A stretch of DNA of 64,000 nt from Paenibacillus alginolyticus DSM 5050 = NBRC 15375 (GTDB lineage Bacteria > Bacillota > Bacilli > Paenibacillales > NBRC-103111). The stretch lies in assembly GCF_000422905.1 (NCBI RefSeq), contig NZ_AUGY01000014.1, positions 62,001-126,000 on the forward strand, in the 5' to 3' direction. Both the position numbers and the translations under genes were made by a program. This document shows, one piece after another, positions 27,112-34,734 of the stretch (position 1 is the first letter of the stretch; each line of letters opens with the position of its first letter). The notes under the pieces were generated by a model. The model did no database searches. It was not told the origin of the DNA and saw only the letters and a list, made by a program, of their open reading frames with translations.

Positions 27112-28239
27112 TTATATGGATAGCGAAACGGGTTGATGATTCATGCTTAGTATCATATCATTCACGATGTGAGCAGCTGCTTGACTCCGTTGCAGAGCTA
27201 TCATGCGTTCTTTTATTTCTTCATGCAAGCTTGGATGATGGATTAATTGAGTGATTTTACTGGTAAATTCCTTCATATTCGTAGATACGGATGCCATCCC
27301 GCGGCTGGACAGATACAAGGCATTTTCTTTTTCTTGACCGGCATAGGGTCTGTAAATAAAGATAGGCAGTCGTAGAACAATGGCCTCTGTCAAGGTTAAT
27401 CCCCCTGCTTTCGTGACAATACAAGTTGCTTGAGACATCCATTCATGCACATTGTCAACAAATCCAAGAATCGTTATTCCCGAAAAACCAGCAAATTGAT
27501 CTTCAAGTTTACCTTTTAACCTTTCATTTCGACCGCAAATAACGACCAATTGACAATTGTCCAGCAAGGCTAAATGATTCAACATTTCCTCTATATAACT
27601 GGAAACACCGCTGTCAGAGGCCATGATAAGAATGATCTTCTTTTTTTGATTTGGAGCATCGGTATTTCTCAGATTTACGAACTCTTGTCTCAATGGAATT
27701 CCGCTAACCTCAATTCGATCCTTGCTGAATCCTTTGAAAATGATCTGCTGCTTTAATTCTTCCGTAGCCACATAATATTTATTAACATTCGGATGTAACC
27801 ATGTGGCATGTAAAGCATAATCCGTAAGTACAGTAAAATTGGTTATGCCCATCGAACTGCACACTTCCGGCGATGCGCCAAATGGAAAAGTGTTGACAAC
27901 AAAATCAGGACGCTCTTGATGAATAAGTTCTCTCAGCTTTTTTTTGCCAAGATAGGTCATGGATCTCTGGAATAAGGCGGTCCGTTTGGTCTCACGGGTT
28001 AAATAATAGCTCCAGCCATAATAATCGAGCCCGATCCGAGAACTTTTTGTGCTTTTGTTAACTAACGAGGTAGTAATCAAATTAATAAAAGGATGGCCTT
28101 CTTGCATCAAATTAACGATTTTCACTTGATCTACGCCTTGCCTCAAGAACTGCTGCTGCAGAGCTTTTGAAGCTTGTAGATGTCCGTTACCATAGCTAGC
28201 TGTAAGTATCAATACACGTGGATTGACATTCATGCTCAA
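27112..28239 (-). CDS. UgtP/MGDG synthase-like diacylglycerol glycosyltransferase
   Basis: The protein of about 375 residues has the MGDG synthase N-terminal domain (VLILTASYGNGHLQASKAL, VVNTFPFG) and a GT28 C-terminal domain (VVICGRNERLKGKL, KAGGLTLTEAI, RPYAGQEKENALYL). It should transfer a sugar from UDP-sugar to diacylglycerol, as UgtP does, feeding glycolipid or lipoteichoic acid anchors. A TTG at 28239 has AAAGGTGGG at good spacing; an ATG at 28233 is the alternative. It lies 28 bp after the response regulator gene, suggesting its expression follows envelope stress. Confidence 0.85.
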   Translation of the reverse strand: MSMNVNPRVLILTASYGNGHLQASKALQQQFLRQGVDQVKIVNLMQEGHPFINLITTSLVNKSTKSSRIGLDYYGWSYYLTRETKRTALFQRSMTYLGKKKLRELIHQERPDFVVNTFPFGASPEVCSSMGITNFTVLTDYALHATWLHPNVNKYYVATEELKQQIIFKGFSKDRIEVSGIPLRQEFVNLRNTDAPNQKKKIILIMASDSGVSSYIEEMLNHLALLDNCQLVVICGRNERLKGKLEDQFAGFSGITILGFVDNVHEWMSQATCIVTKAGGLTLTEAIVLRLPIFIYRPYAGQEKENALYLSSRGMASVSTNMKEFTSKITQLIHHPSLHEEIKERMIALQRSQAAAHIVNDMILSMNHQPVSLSI

Positions 28240-28267
28240 GGAAAAACCCACCTTTCATCGCATATAT

Positions 28268-28954
28268 CTATAGTCGAAAACGATAACCTGCACCCCATAC
28301 CGTTTCAATATATTGAGCGCTGGATGCATCTAATTCAATTTTCTCTCGTAATTTACGGATATGGACTGTAACGGTCTGTGAATCTCCCATCGCATCCATT
28401 CCCCATATGCGTTCAAAAAGGTGATCTTTGCTATAAACACGATTCGGATTCATTGCCAGAAAATAGAGTAAATCAAATTCCTTCGTCGTAAGGCTAATTT
28501 CTTGCTCATGAACGAAAACGCGGCGGGAACCGTAATCGATTAAAAGACCGTGAATGCGAATTTCTTCACTATTTTCTTTGGTGCCAATTAATCGCTCATA
28601 GCGAGCCAAATGGGCTTTGACTCTTGCAACCAGTTCTCCTGGTTTAAACGGCTTGGTAATATAGTCATCTGCTCCAAGACCAAGGCCTCTTATCACATCG
28701 ATGTCCTCTTTTTTGGCAGTAACCATCAGGATTGGAATTTGATGTTTCTCGCGAATTTGCTTGCATACTTCGAATCCGTTCAACAGAGGGAGCATGACAT
28801 CAAGAATGATTAAATCATATTCTCCGCTAAGTCCCAGCTTCAGACCCTGCTCGCCATCCATCGCGATATCAACTTTAAAGCCACTCACTTCCAAATAATC
28901 ACGTTCGAGTTCAGCAATAAGCTTTTCATCTTCTACAATTAATAATCGTTTCAT
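28268..28954 (-). CDS. OmpR-family response regulator
   Basis: The 228-residue protein has a receiver domain (acidic pair in IVEDEKLIAEL, phospho-Asp in DLIILDVMLPLLNG, Lys in YITKPFKPGEL) and an OmpR winged-helix domain (LTTKEFDLLYFLAMNPNRV, TVTVHIRKLREKI). Its ATG overlaps the stop of the kinase gene (ATGA). It is the natural partner of the kinase at 28951. Candidate binding sites with 11-bp phasing lie upstream of 32935. Confidence 0.94.
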   Translation of the reverse strand: MKRLLIVEDEKLIAELERDYLEVSGFKVDIAMDGEQGLKLGLSGEYDLIILDVMLPLLNGFEVCKQIREKHQIPILMVTAKKEDIDVIRGLGLGADDYITKPFKPGELVARVKAHLARYERLIGTKENSEEIRIHGLLIDYGSRRVFVHEQEISLTTKEFDLLYFLAMNPNRVYSKDHLFERIWGMDAMGDSQTVTVHIRKLREKIELDASSAQYIETVWGAGYRFRL

Positions 28955-30429
28955 TCGTTATCACCGTCTTTGTGCCTTCTACGCGGCAATTTGATCGTCA
29001 TACAAGTCCCTTCACCTTTCATACTGCGCGCCTCAATGGTTCCGCCATGACCTTCGATCATTTGCTTCGAAATCGCTAACCCTAGGCCACTCCCCCCGTT
29101 ATTACTGTTTCTGGATGGATCTGCTCGGTAAAAGCGATCAAAAATATGCGGAAGCGCCTCAGCATCCATGCCTACTCCATTATCTGTAATTTCTATAATA
29201 ACATGTTCACCGGCAATCTTTGCATGCAGTCCAATATGTTTTTCCGGTTTATTCATATATTTTAAGCTATTGTCCATGATGTTGGAGAAAACGCGTTTCA
29301 TTTTGTCCCGATCGATCGAGACCTGAATCTGCTCTTTTAACGCGATATCAGACTTATAATGAACGCCTTGTTTGCCAAGTTCAAATTCAAGTTCATCAGA
29401 CCAATCCTCCAAAAAAGAGGCGAAATCAACAACTTCAAAATTGAAGGGCACCCGCTTCAAATCCAATTTGGAATAGAGAAATAATTCATCTATTAAATGA
29501 TCCATCTCTTCGGCTTTGGACGAAATGATTTCGATGTATTTTTGTTTTTTGTCAGGGGTATCGGCTATTCCGTCTCCTAAACCATCTACATAGCCTCTAA
29601 TCGCTGTAAGAGGAGTACGAATATCGTGTGAAATGTTAGAGATAAGCTCTTTACGATTTTCTTCATATTGAATTTGCGTATGAATGGATTCCCGCAATTG
29701 TTTTCTCATTTGTTCAAAGGCTATGCTGAGTTGCCCAATTTCATCCTTACTTGTGATCTGTACTTGAAAATCAAGATCACCTGATTGAATCCTTTTCATA
29801 GCATTCTTTAACTTCCGAAGAGGGGTAATGATACTTTTTGAGACAAAATAAGTTAACAAAGTATGCGTGAGAATCAAAATAATAAGCAGAGTGATAAAGA
29901 GAGTTGGGAAAAATTTCTGCGTGAAATTGACGATCGGATTAACCGACGTAACAATGAAAACACTACCTGGTTGTTGTCCATTGTAATAAAAATCAAATGA
30001 GTTTACTTCCAGCAGCTCTTTCCCATACTTCGTGGCATCTCCCCGTTCTGGATGTCCAGGATGTTTGAACGCAGGCAACTGCAGGAGCACATCAGATCCT
30101 TGTAAGGTTGGAGAAACATAGACTAGCGTATTATCCTTACGTACAACCAGCTTTGAATTACTTAACTGAAGCTCTTGATCAATATCCGCTAAGTAGGCTG
30201 AATCGGCTAGGATGGACGGATTTTTCTCCGAGGAACGTTTCAAATCTTTAAACGTATGTTCCACATTCTGATTCTCAAATAGTCCAATACCTGATCCATA
30301 TTGATCTCGGATACTTTGGAAATCGCCTTTAAAAACAACGACTAGTAGAACAGCTGTAATAATCATCATCACTAGTGGAATTAGCAGCATCGCCGCATAG
30401 GAGATCAATAATTTAAGACGAATGGACAT
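28951..30429 (-). CDS. transmembrane sensor histidine kinase
   Basis: The 492-residue kinase has TM1 near residues 8-32, an extracytoplasmic domain of about 140 residues, TM2 near 175-195, a HAMP domain (VSKSIITPLRKLKNAMKRI), HisKA with His in NISHDIRTPLTAIRGY, and HATPase with DNSLKYM, DNGVGM and GSGLGLAI. The large sensor loop differs from the short loops of BceS-type kinases. It overlaps the response regulator gene by 4 bp and follows the ABC permease gene by 17 bp. Confidence 0.93.
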   Translation of the reverse strand: MSIRLKLLISYAAMLLIPLVMMIITAVLLVVVFKGDFQSIRDQYGSGIGLFENQNVEHTFKDLKRSSEKNPSILADSAYLADIDQELQLSNSKLVVRKDNTLVYVSPTLQGSDVLLQLPAFKHPGHPERGDATKYGKELLEVNSFDFYYNGQQPGSVFIVTSVNPIVNFTQKFFPTLFITLLIILILTHTLLTYFVSKSIITPLRKLKNAMKRIQSGDLDFQVQITSKDEIGQLSIAFEQMRKQLRESIHTQIQYEENRKELISNISHDIRTPLTAIRGYVDGLGDGIADTPDKKQKYIEIISSKAEEMDHLIDELFLYSKLDLKRVPFNFEVVDFASFLEDWSDELEFELGKQGVHYKSDIALKEQIQVSIDRDKMKRVFSNIMDNSLKYMNKPEKHIGLHAKIAGEHVIIEITDNGVGMDAEALPHIFDRFYRADPSRNSNNGGSGLGLAISKQMIEGHGGTIEARSMKGEGTCMTIKLPRRRHKDGDNE

Positions 30430-30446
30430 GAGTAGATTCCCCGTTT

Positions 30447-31193
30447 TTATACTTCTTTTCTATCAAATTTATAGTATCCAAGAGCCAAAAACAACATGCA
30501 GCTGGAAATTAGGAACAGAGTCGTAGTTAAAAGCTTGCCCGCGGAAACAGTTTGACTGAGCCAGAGCATATGCCAATCCGTATAGGAGGCTGGTGAAAAC
30601 GCAGCAATGGGGCTCATCAAGAATGGAGCAATTTTGGCAGCCGCATACAACACGAGTGAAAAGACCATGAAGCTGCTGGCACTTTTGAAAAACTGAGAAA
30701 CGAATATAAACAAGGCTGATAAAGCAAACATGGAGACAAATGCAGCGATGTAAGCTTTAAACATATGGAATGAATCCGTGAAATTAGCTGACGTCCCAGC
30801 AAATAGGTTGCAGATAAAGGTTACGATGCCGAGTACAATCAGTATTCCTGCAATACCCGTACCAAGAGCAGCGACTTTTGTTCCAAAAACCTGAAAGCGT
30901 GAATTCGGACGAAGCAAAGCAAGCTTCAACGTTCTAGACGCCACTTCATTGGGAAATAAATCGCCTGTAACCGTGAAGATGAACAGTGGGATCCAGATAC
31001 TTGTGTAAATCGTTAACATCTCAATCGGAAAGGACTGGCTAACGGCAATAAGACCGAGAATTGGTTGTAAAGCACCCAGCGAAATGGCAAGCAGGACAGG
31101 AAGAATCGCTGAAAAGATAGCGAACATAACAACTTTCTTTCGATACAATAGCAAGTAAAGTTCATTTAAGTAACCGGCGCGCCATCTATGCAC
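30447..31193 (-). CDS. ABC-2 type transporter permease
   Basis: The 248-residue protein has six predicted membrane helices and resembles permeases of BcrB or lantibiotic-immunity type. A full AAAGGAGG lies 9 nt before a GTG at 31193. That GTG overlaps the 3' end of the ATPase gene, so the two are translationally coupled. It forms the membrane part of the transporter with the preceding ATPase. Substrate is unknown; a peptide antibiotic or a lipid is plausible by context. Confidence 0.85.
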   Translation of the reverse strand: MHRWRAGYLNELYLLLYRKKVVMFAIFSAILPVLLAISLGALQPILGLIAVSQSFPIEMLTIYTSIWIPLFIFTVTGDLFPNEVASRTLKLALLRPNSRFQVFGTKVAALGTGIAGILIVLGIVTFICNLFAGTSANFTDSFHMFKAYIAAFVSMFALSALFIFVSQFFKSASSFMVFSLVLYAAAKIAPFLMSPIAAFSPASYTDWHMLWLSQTVSAGKLLTTTLFLISSCMLFLALGYYKFDRKEV

Positions 31194-31923
31194 AATCTTG
31201 GTCCTCCTTTGAAAGCTGAAGTTCGTCAATATAGAATTGCTCTAAGGATTGATTACTTTGCAGCAGTTCGGATACATACCCTTCTTTTTTTAATTGTCCT
31301 TCAACAACAATCCCCACCCGATTACACAGCTGCTCTAGCTCATGAATCATATGGCTCGAGATCAAGAACGACGTCCCCTTCTCTTCGGACAACTGCTTTA
31401 TCAACTTTCGAAACATAACCGTGCCTTCGATATCCAGCCCATTCGTAGGCTCATCCAAGATGACAAACTTAGGTTCCGGTAGAATGGCCGCAGCAAGTGC
31501 GAGTTTTTGTTTCATACCTGTTGAATAGCCTTTGATTTTCTCCTTACGAACTTTGAATAAGCCTACAAGATCCAAGACTTCTTCGATTCGCTTTGGCGTG
31601 ACACTCGGATAGAAGCGGGCGACAAGTTCTAAATACTGCCATGCAGTAAGAAAATCATGAAAATCTGCCGATTCAATCATGCTGCCTACGTGCTGCATAC
31701 CTTGTTCGAATTGTTCAATAAGATTGGCATTAAATAATGAAATCGTCCCTTTATCTGGGCGGATTAAACCCGTTATTAGCTTTAAAAACGTTGTTTTTCC
31801 TGCGCCATTTGGCCCAAGCAATCCATATACATCTCCTTCATGCAGCTGGATACTTATATCTCGAATTCCCCGGTCATTGCCATATACTTTACTCAAATGC
31901 GCCGTCTCTAATATGGTGTTCAC
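31186..31923 (-). CDS. ABC transporter ATP-binding protein (BcrA-like)
   Basis: The 245-residue ATPase has Walker A GPNGAGKTT, signature YSTGMKQKLALA, Walker B FVILDEPTNGLD and the H-loop SSHMIHELEQL. Overall it is like BcrA and lantibiotic-protection ATPases. The start is a GTG at 31923, preceded by AAGGGG at 7 nt; the long upstream frame to 31992 runs through a hairpin and is not used. It is followed by the overlapping permease gene. Confidence 0.92.
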   Translation of the reverse strand: MNTILETAHLSKVYGNDRGIRDISIQLHEGDVYGLLGPNGAGKTTFLKLITGLIRPDKGTISLFNANLIEQFEQGMQHVGSMIESADFHDFLTAWQYLELVARFYPSVTPKRIEEVLDLVGLFKVRKEKIKGYSTGMKQKLALAAAILPEPKFVILDEPTNGLDIEGTVMFRKLIKQLSEEKGTSFLISSHMIHELEQLCNRVGIVVEGQLKKEGYVSELLQSNQSLEQFYIDELQLSKEDQDCA

Positions 31924-31950
31924 TAAGATTCCCCTTTTCTTATGAGATAA

Positions 31951-31984
31951 AGCAGATAGGCTTGGACAGGGAAGCCTATCTGCT
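31951..31984 (-). terminator. strong hairpin without full T-tract (partial terminator or processing site)
   Basis: AGCAGATAGGCTT pairs perfectly with AAGCCTATCTGCT over 13 bp, loop 8 nt. In the minus direction only TTTATC follows. It probably lowers rather than stops read-through from the secreted-protein gene into the ABC/two-component genes, or stabilises the upstream mRNA. Confidence 0.6.
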
Positions 31985-32014
31985 ATTATCAAATAGTTTT
32001 ACTAATGCTAATTC

Positions 32015-32935
32015 TTATTCGTTATCGCCATGTTTACCTTGGTGATCATGTTTCAACGTTTGTACGGTTTTACCTGTAAGATCTATGGTTTCAGGTGTTG
32101 TGCTGTTATAACCGGACAGATCCGCTTGAAGGTGAAGGGTAACTTGGTGCACCGTTCCACTATCGTCTTTACCAGAGACCGTTAAATCTGCTTCTTGATG
32201 AGAGATATAATTATTAGCATTGACGGTTGCCTTAACGGATACTTTCTCGATTTTGATATCTTGCGTCAGCTGTGGAGCAGCGTTTTTCAAGAAATCTTCT
32301 TTGAACGGCAGCTCATTTGCTTTTACTGCGTCGTCATTTGTCTCTCCGTCTTTCTCTGCTTTGGTTGCTTCTTTAATGGCAATCGGCGCCAGAGCATTGA
32401 CTACAGTAGGAATCTGAGCGTTATCAAGTTGAATGGCGATCTCTTTCGACCCGTCAGCTTTCGTATCAACGGCCACGTAGTCCTTCAAATTACCAACCAA
32501 AGCGTCAATAACAGTCTCAACTTGCTGAGGAATGTCAGTTTCATTCAGCTTCTTCTCGGTTTTGTGCTTCTTTTCATTTTCTTGATTCACAAAATAAACA
32601 TCGCTAGCGTTTGATTTAAGTACGGTTTGATTATTTTGCTTATAGAAGCTGAGCGATTGTTGGGTACCATTCGCTGACACATCTGCGCTTCCGCTTGCCG
32701 TTTTCGTATCCAGACTCACTTTGAAGTTTCCATTTGCGCTTGCAAGCACATTACCGTTATCTTGTAAGGCTGCTGACGCTTGTACTGCTACATTCTGAAC
32801 CGTTTTGGTGTTTTTCAGAGCAGATTTATAGGCATCATACCCAGATGTACTCGCCAATGCACTAAACCCGGTCGTCACCATGACGATGCTGCTGATTCCA
32901 ACAGCACTACCTAACACTAACCATTTCTTTTTCAT
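32015..32935 (-). CDS. secreted protein of unknown function
   Basis: The 306-residue protein starts with a Sec signal (MKKKWLVLGSAVGIS) with likely cleavage near ALAS. The mature part is hydrophilic and rich in Asn, Ala, Lys, Thr and Val, with repeated beta-prone SADVSANG-like stretches and a His/Asp-rich tail (LKHDHQGKHGDNE). No catalytic motif is seen. TAGGAGG precedes ATG 32935. It is the promoter-proximal gene of the operon and may be the abundant product whose level the two-component system controls. Confidence 0.75.
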   Translation of the reverse strand: MKKKWLVLGSAVGISSIVMVTTGFSALASTSGYDAYKSALKNTKTVQNVAVQASAALQDNGNVLASANGNFKVSLDTKTASGSADVSANGTQQSLSFYKQNNQTVLKSNASDVYFVNQENEKKHKTEKKLNETDIPQQVETVIDALVGNLKDYVAVDTKADGSKEIAIQLDNAQIPTVVNALAPIAIKEATKAEKDGETNDDAVKANELPFKEDFLKNAAPQLTQDIKIEKVSVKATVNANNYISHQEADLTVSGKDDSGTVHQVTLHLQADLSGYNSTTPETIDLTGKTVQTLKHDHQGKHGDNE

Positions 32936-32994
32936 TTTTTCCTCCTAATATAGGGATCTCAAACTCTCTCCCTTTGATATGGGCTTACATCTAC

Positions 32995-33048
32995 ATCATA
33001 GTCAACAAAAGTGAAGTGCTTGTGAAGCAATTCTTAAATCTTTCTTAA
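32995..33048 (-). promoter_or_regulatory. four 11-bp-phased OmpR/PhoP-type half sites next to a -35 box
   Basis: On the minus strand TTAAGA (33048-33043), TTAAGA (33037-33032), TTCACA (33026-33021) and TTCACT (33015-33010) occur at exact 11-bp intervals with 5-bp spacers. This matches the layout of PhoP boxes in Bacillus. TTGACT (33005-33000) follows at once as a -35, but no good -10 lies 17 bp further, which suits an activator-dependent promoter. The target gene starts at 32935. Confidence 0.65.
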
Positions 33049-33060
33049 CTCTCTGTCCAC

Positions 33061-33094
33061 AAAATAAAAGCTCGTTTAGCAGCTAAACGAGCTT
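33061..33094 (-). terminator. intrinsic terminator
   Basis: AAGCTCGTTTAG pairs with CTAAACGAGCTT, loop 3 nt. TTTTATTTT follows on the minus strand. It ends the transcript of the phosphoesterase gene. Confidence 0.9.
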
Positions 33095-33137
33095 CAATAC
33101 AGTTCACCAATAAGCGGTGAGTTATTTGATTTTATTC

Positions 33138-34097
33138 TTATTTCCAAACGCCTTGAATAGCAGGAACTTCAGATGTACCACCCAAATAAGGCAGTTTATA
33201 CATCTCTTCTAACGTACGTAATACATTCAAATGCGTAATATGCTGATCATATTTTGCTGGTTTGACCATAGGTCCTACAAAGATTGTAGGGATATGATTG
33301 TCTTTGGAAAAGTCATCTTCATCCCACGTTAGAATGAGCATGCTGTTATGGCTTTGAGCCCAGGTTACATAAGGACCAATGTGTTTTTTCAGCCAATCAT
33401 CTGCAGCTTGAATGGTCCCGTCATGCATGTCATTATCCTGATTAGGGATGACGAAAGATACCGTTGGCAGTTTGCTGAAGTCTTTTGGAAATTGGTCAAA
33501 AGGTTGATTGCTCTCTTTGGCAACATTGGAGAAACTCACCCATGGACTGTGTTTTCGGCCATATTGGTGATTCGTACAAACGGTTGAACCAGCCGCAGGT
33601 AAATCCTCCGAGTAGCCTGCAAACGTATAACCTGCCTTAACCAGTTCGCTAGCCAAATTAGCCGTCTTAAATTGATGACCGCAAGAATCATCTTTAACAC
33701 CTTGATCGGAGCCTGAAAATAGGACGAAGTAATTAGGCTGACTGGGATGTGCTGCCGCATAGGAATGCGTGAAGAATGCCCCTTGCCCAGCCAAGGCATT
33801 GATATAAGTGGCTGACGCATTGCCAATCAATTTCTCATAGGAATGATTCTCTTCTACCACAATCACAACATGGTCGGGTTTAGCCCCTTCGGAAACTGCC
33901 GGGTTAGGCACTTTCGGTGGACTTGAAGACGTGTTCAACGGACTTGGTGAAGGTGATAAGGTCGGACTTGGCGATGCTACGGGAGTCGCTGTTTGAGTTG
34001 GTGCTTGTGTTGATGTCGCTACATGACTTTGATCCGGACTGGAACAACCCGTCATCATTAGCATGAGTAACGATACCGCCATGAATGTTTTTTTCAA
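33138..34097 (-). CDS. lipoprotein phosphoesterase (AcpA/PF04185 type)
   Basis: The 319-residue protein has a lipoprotein signal with lipobox MMTGC, a Thr/Pro/Ser-rich linker (residues about 25-65), and a phosphoesterase domain of the alkaline phosphatase superfamily. HVVIVVEENHSYEKLIG holds the metal-binding Glu-Asn pair. SHPSQPNYFVL-like AAHPSQPNYFVLF and LILTWDEDDFSKDNHIPTIF carry further metal ligands. It should hydrolyse phosphomonoesters or phospholipid head groups at the cell surface. A TTG at 34097 with GGGAGG upstream is the likely start. It follows the b-type membrane protein by 28 bp. Confidence 0.85.
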   Translation of the reverse strand: MKKTFMAVSLLMLMMTGCSSPDQSHVATSTQAPTQTATPVASPSPTLSPSPSPLNTSSSPPKVPNPAVSEGAKPDHVVIVVEENHSYEKLIGNASATYINALAGQGAFFTHSYAAAHPSQPNYFVLFSGSDQGVKDDSCGHQFKTANLASELVKAGYTFAGYSEDLPAAGSTVCTNHQYGRKHSPWVSFSNVAKESNQPFDQFPKDFSKLPTVSFVIPNQDNDMHDGTIQAADDWLKKHIGPYVTWAQSHNSMLILTWDEDDFSKDNHIPTIFVGPMVKPAKYDQHITHLNVLRTLEEMYKLPYLGGTSEVPAIQGVWK

Positions 34098-34125
34098 TTG
34101 ATGTCCTCCCTTTATCCCCAGCTTA

Positions 34126-34644
34126 TCAAAGGAATGCATGAATTAAAAATAAAACAGCAAAGATTAACCCTAATCGCAAATGCCATTTCCGATCAAGTCC
34201 TCGGGCTCGAAATACCCCTGCAATTGGAACAGGCAACAAGGCTAGTCCTGCGAGAAGTCCACTTATGTTGGCAAAATCAAGCTTGATACCGTATATGAAA
34301 GCACCAACGATATGCAAAAAAATGACGCCGATTGCAAGAATAGCGATAGGCGTATGGAATTTCCGAGTTACTTTCAAAAGGGCAATAGCACTCTTTTTCA
34401 GTATAAGCAATTGATCTACCCATCGTCTCTGTATAATTGTTTTAAGCACATAGTATGCCAAAACAGCAAATAACAGAATTCTGGCTTGAGAGCCATAATT
34501 TTTAAATAAACCTTTGAAAGAGCGATCATGCCACTGAACAGATGGTGTATGGAACATCGTCCATAAACCAAAAAGTACGATTATCAGTGTAATTCCCAGA
34601 CTAAGAATCACCCATATACGGTCTTTCCCCCGAAATCTACTCAT
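34126..34644 (-). CDS. five-helix membrane protein with two HX13H motifs (predicted b-type dihaem)
   Basis: The 172-residue protein has five predicted helices (about residues 10-30, 55-72, 97-116, 124-144, 154-172). His97 and His111 lie in helix 3 and His155 and His169 in helix 5. Both pairs are HX13H, the spacing that holds two stacked b haems in ferric-reductase-like and YedZ-like membrane domains. There is no flavin or NAD domain. AAAGG before the third of three close ATGs (34644) sets the start. It sits between an ArlS-like kinase (91 bp) and the phosphoesterase. Confidence 0.65.
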   Translation of the reverse strand: MSRFRGKDRIWVILSLGITLIIVLFGLWTMFHTPSVQWHDRSFKGLFKNYGSQARILLFAVLAYYVLKTIIQRRWVDQLLILKKSAIALLKVTRKFHTPIAILAIGVIFLHIVGAFIYGIKLDFANISGLLAGLALLPVPIAGVFRARGLDRKWHLRLGLIFAVLFLIHAFL

Positions 34645-34734
34645 TGTCATCATCCTTTAATTAATTTGAATGCTCGAACGAAACCATTTGAAATGATTTT
34701 ACATGATGAAGCTGAAAACAAAATGAGAAAGGTA

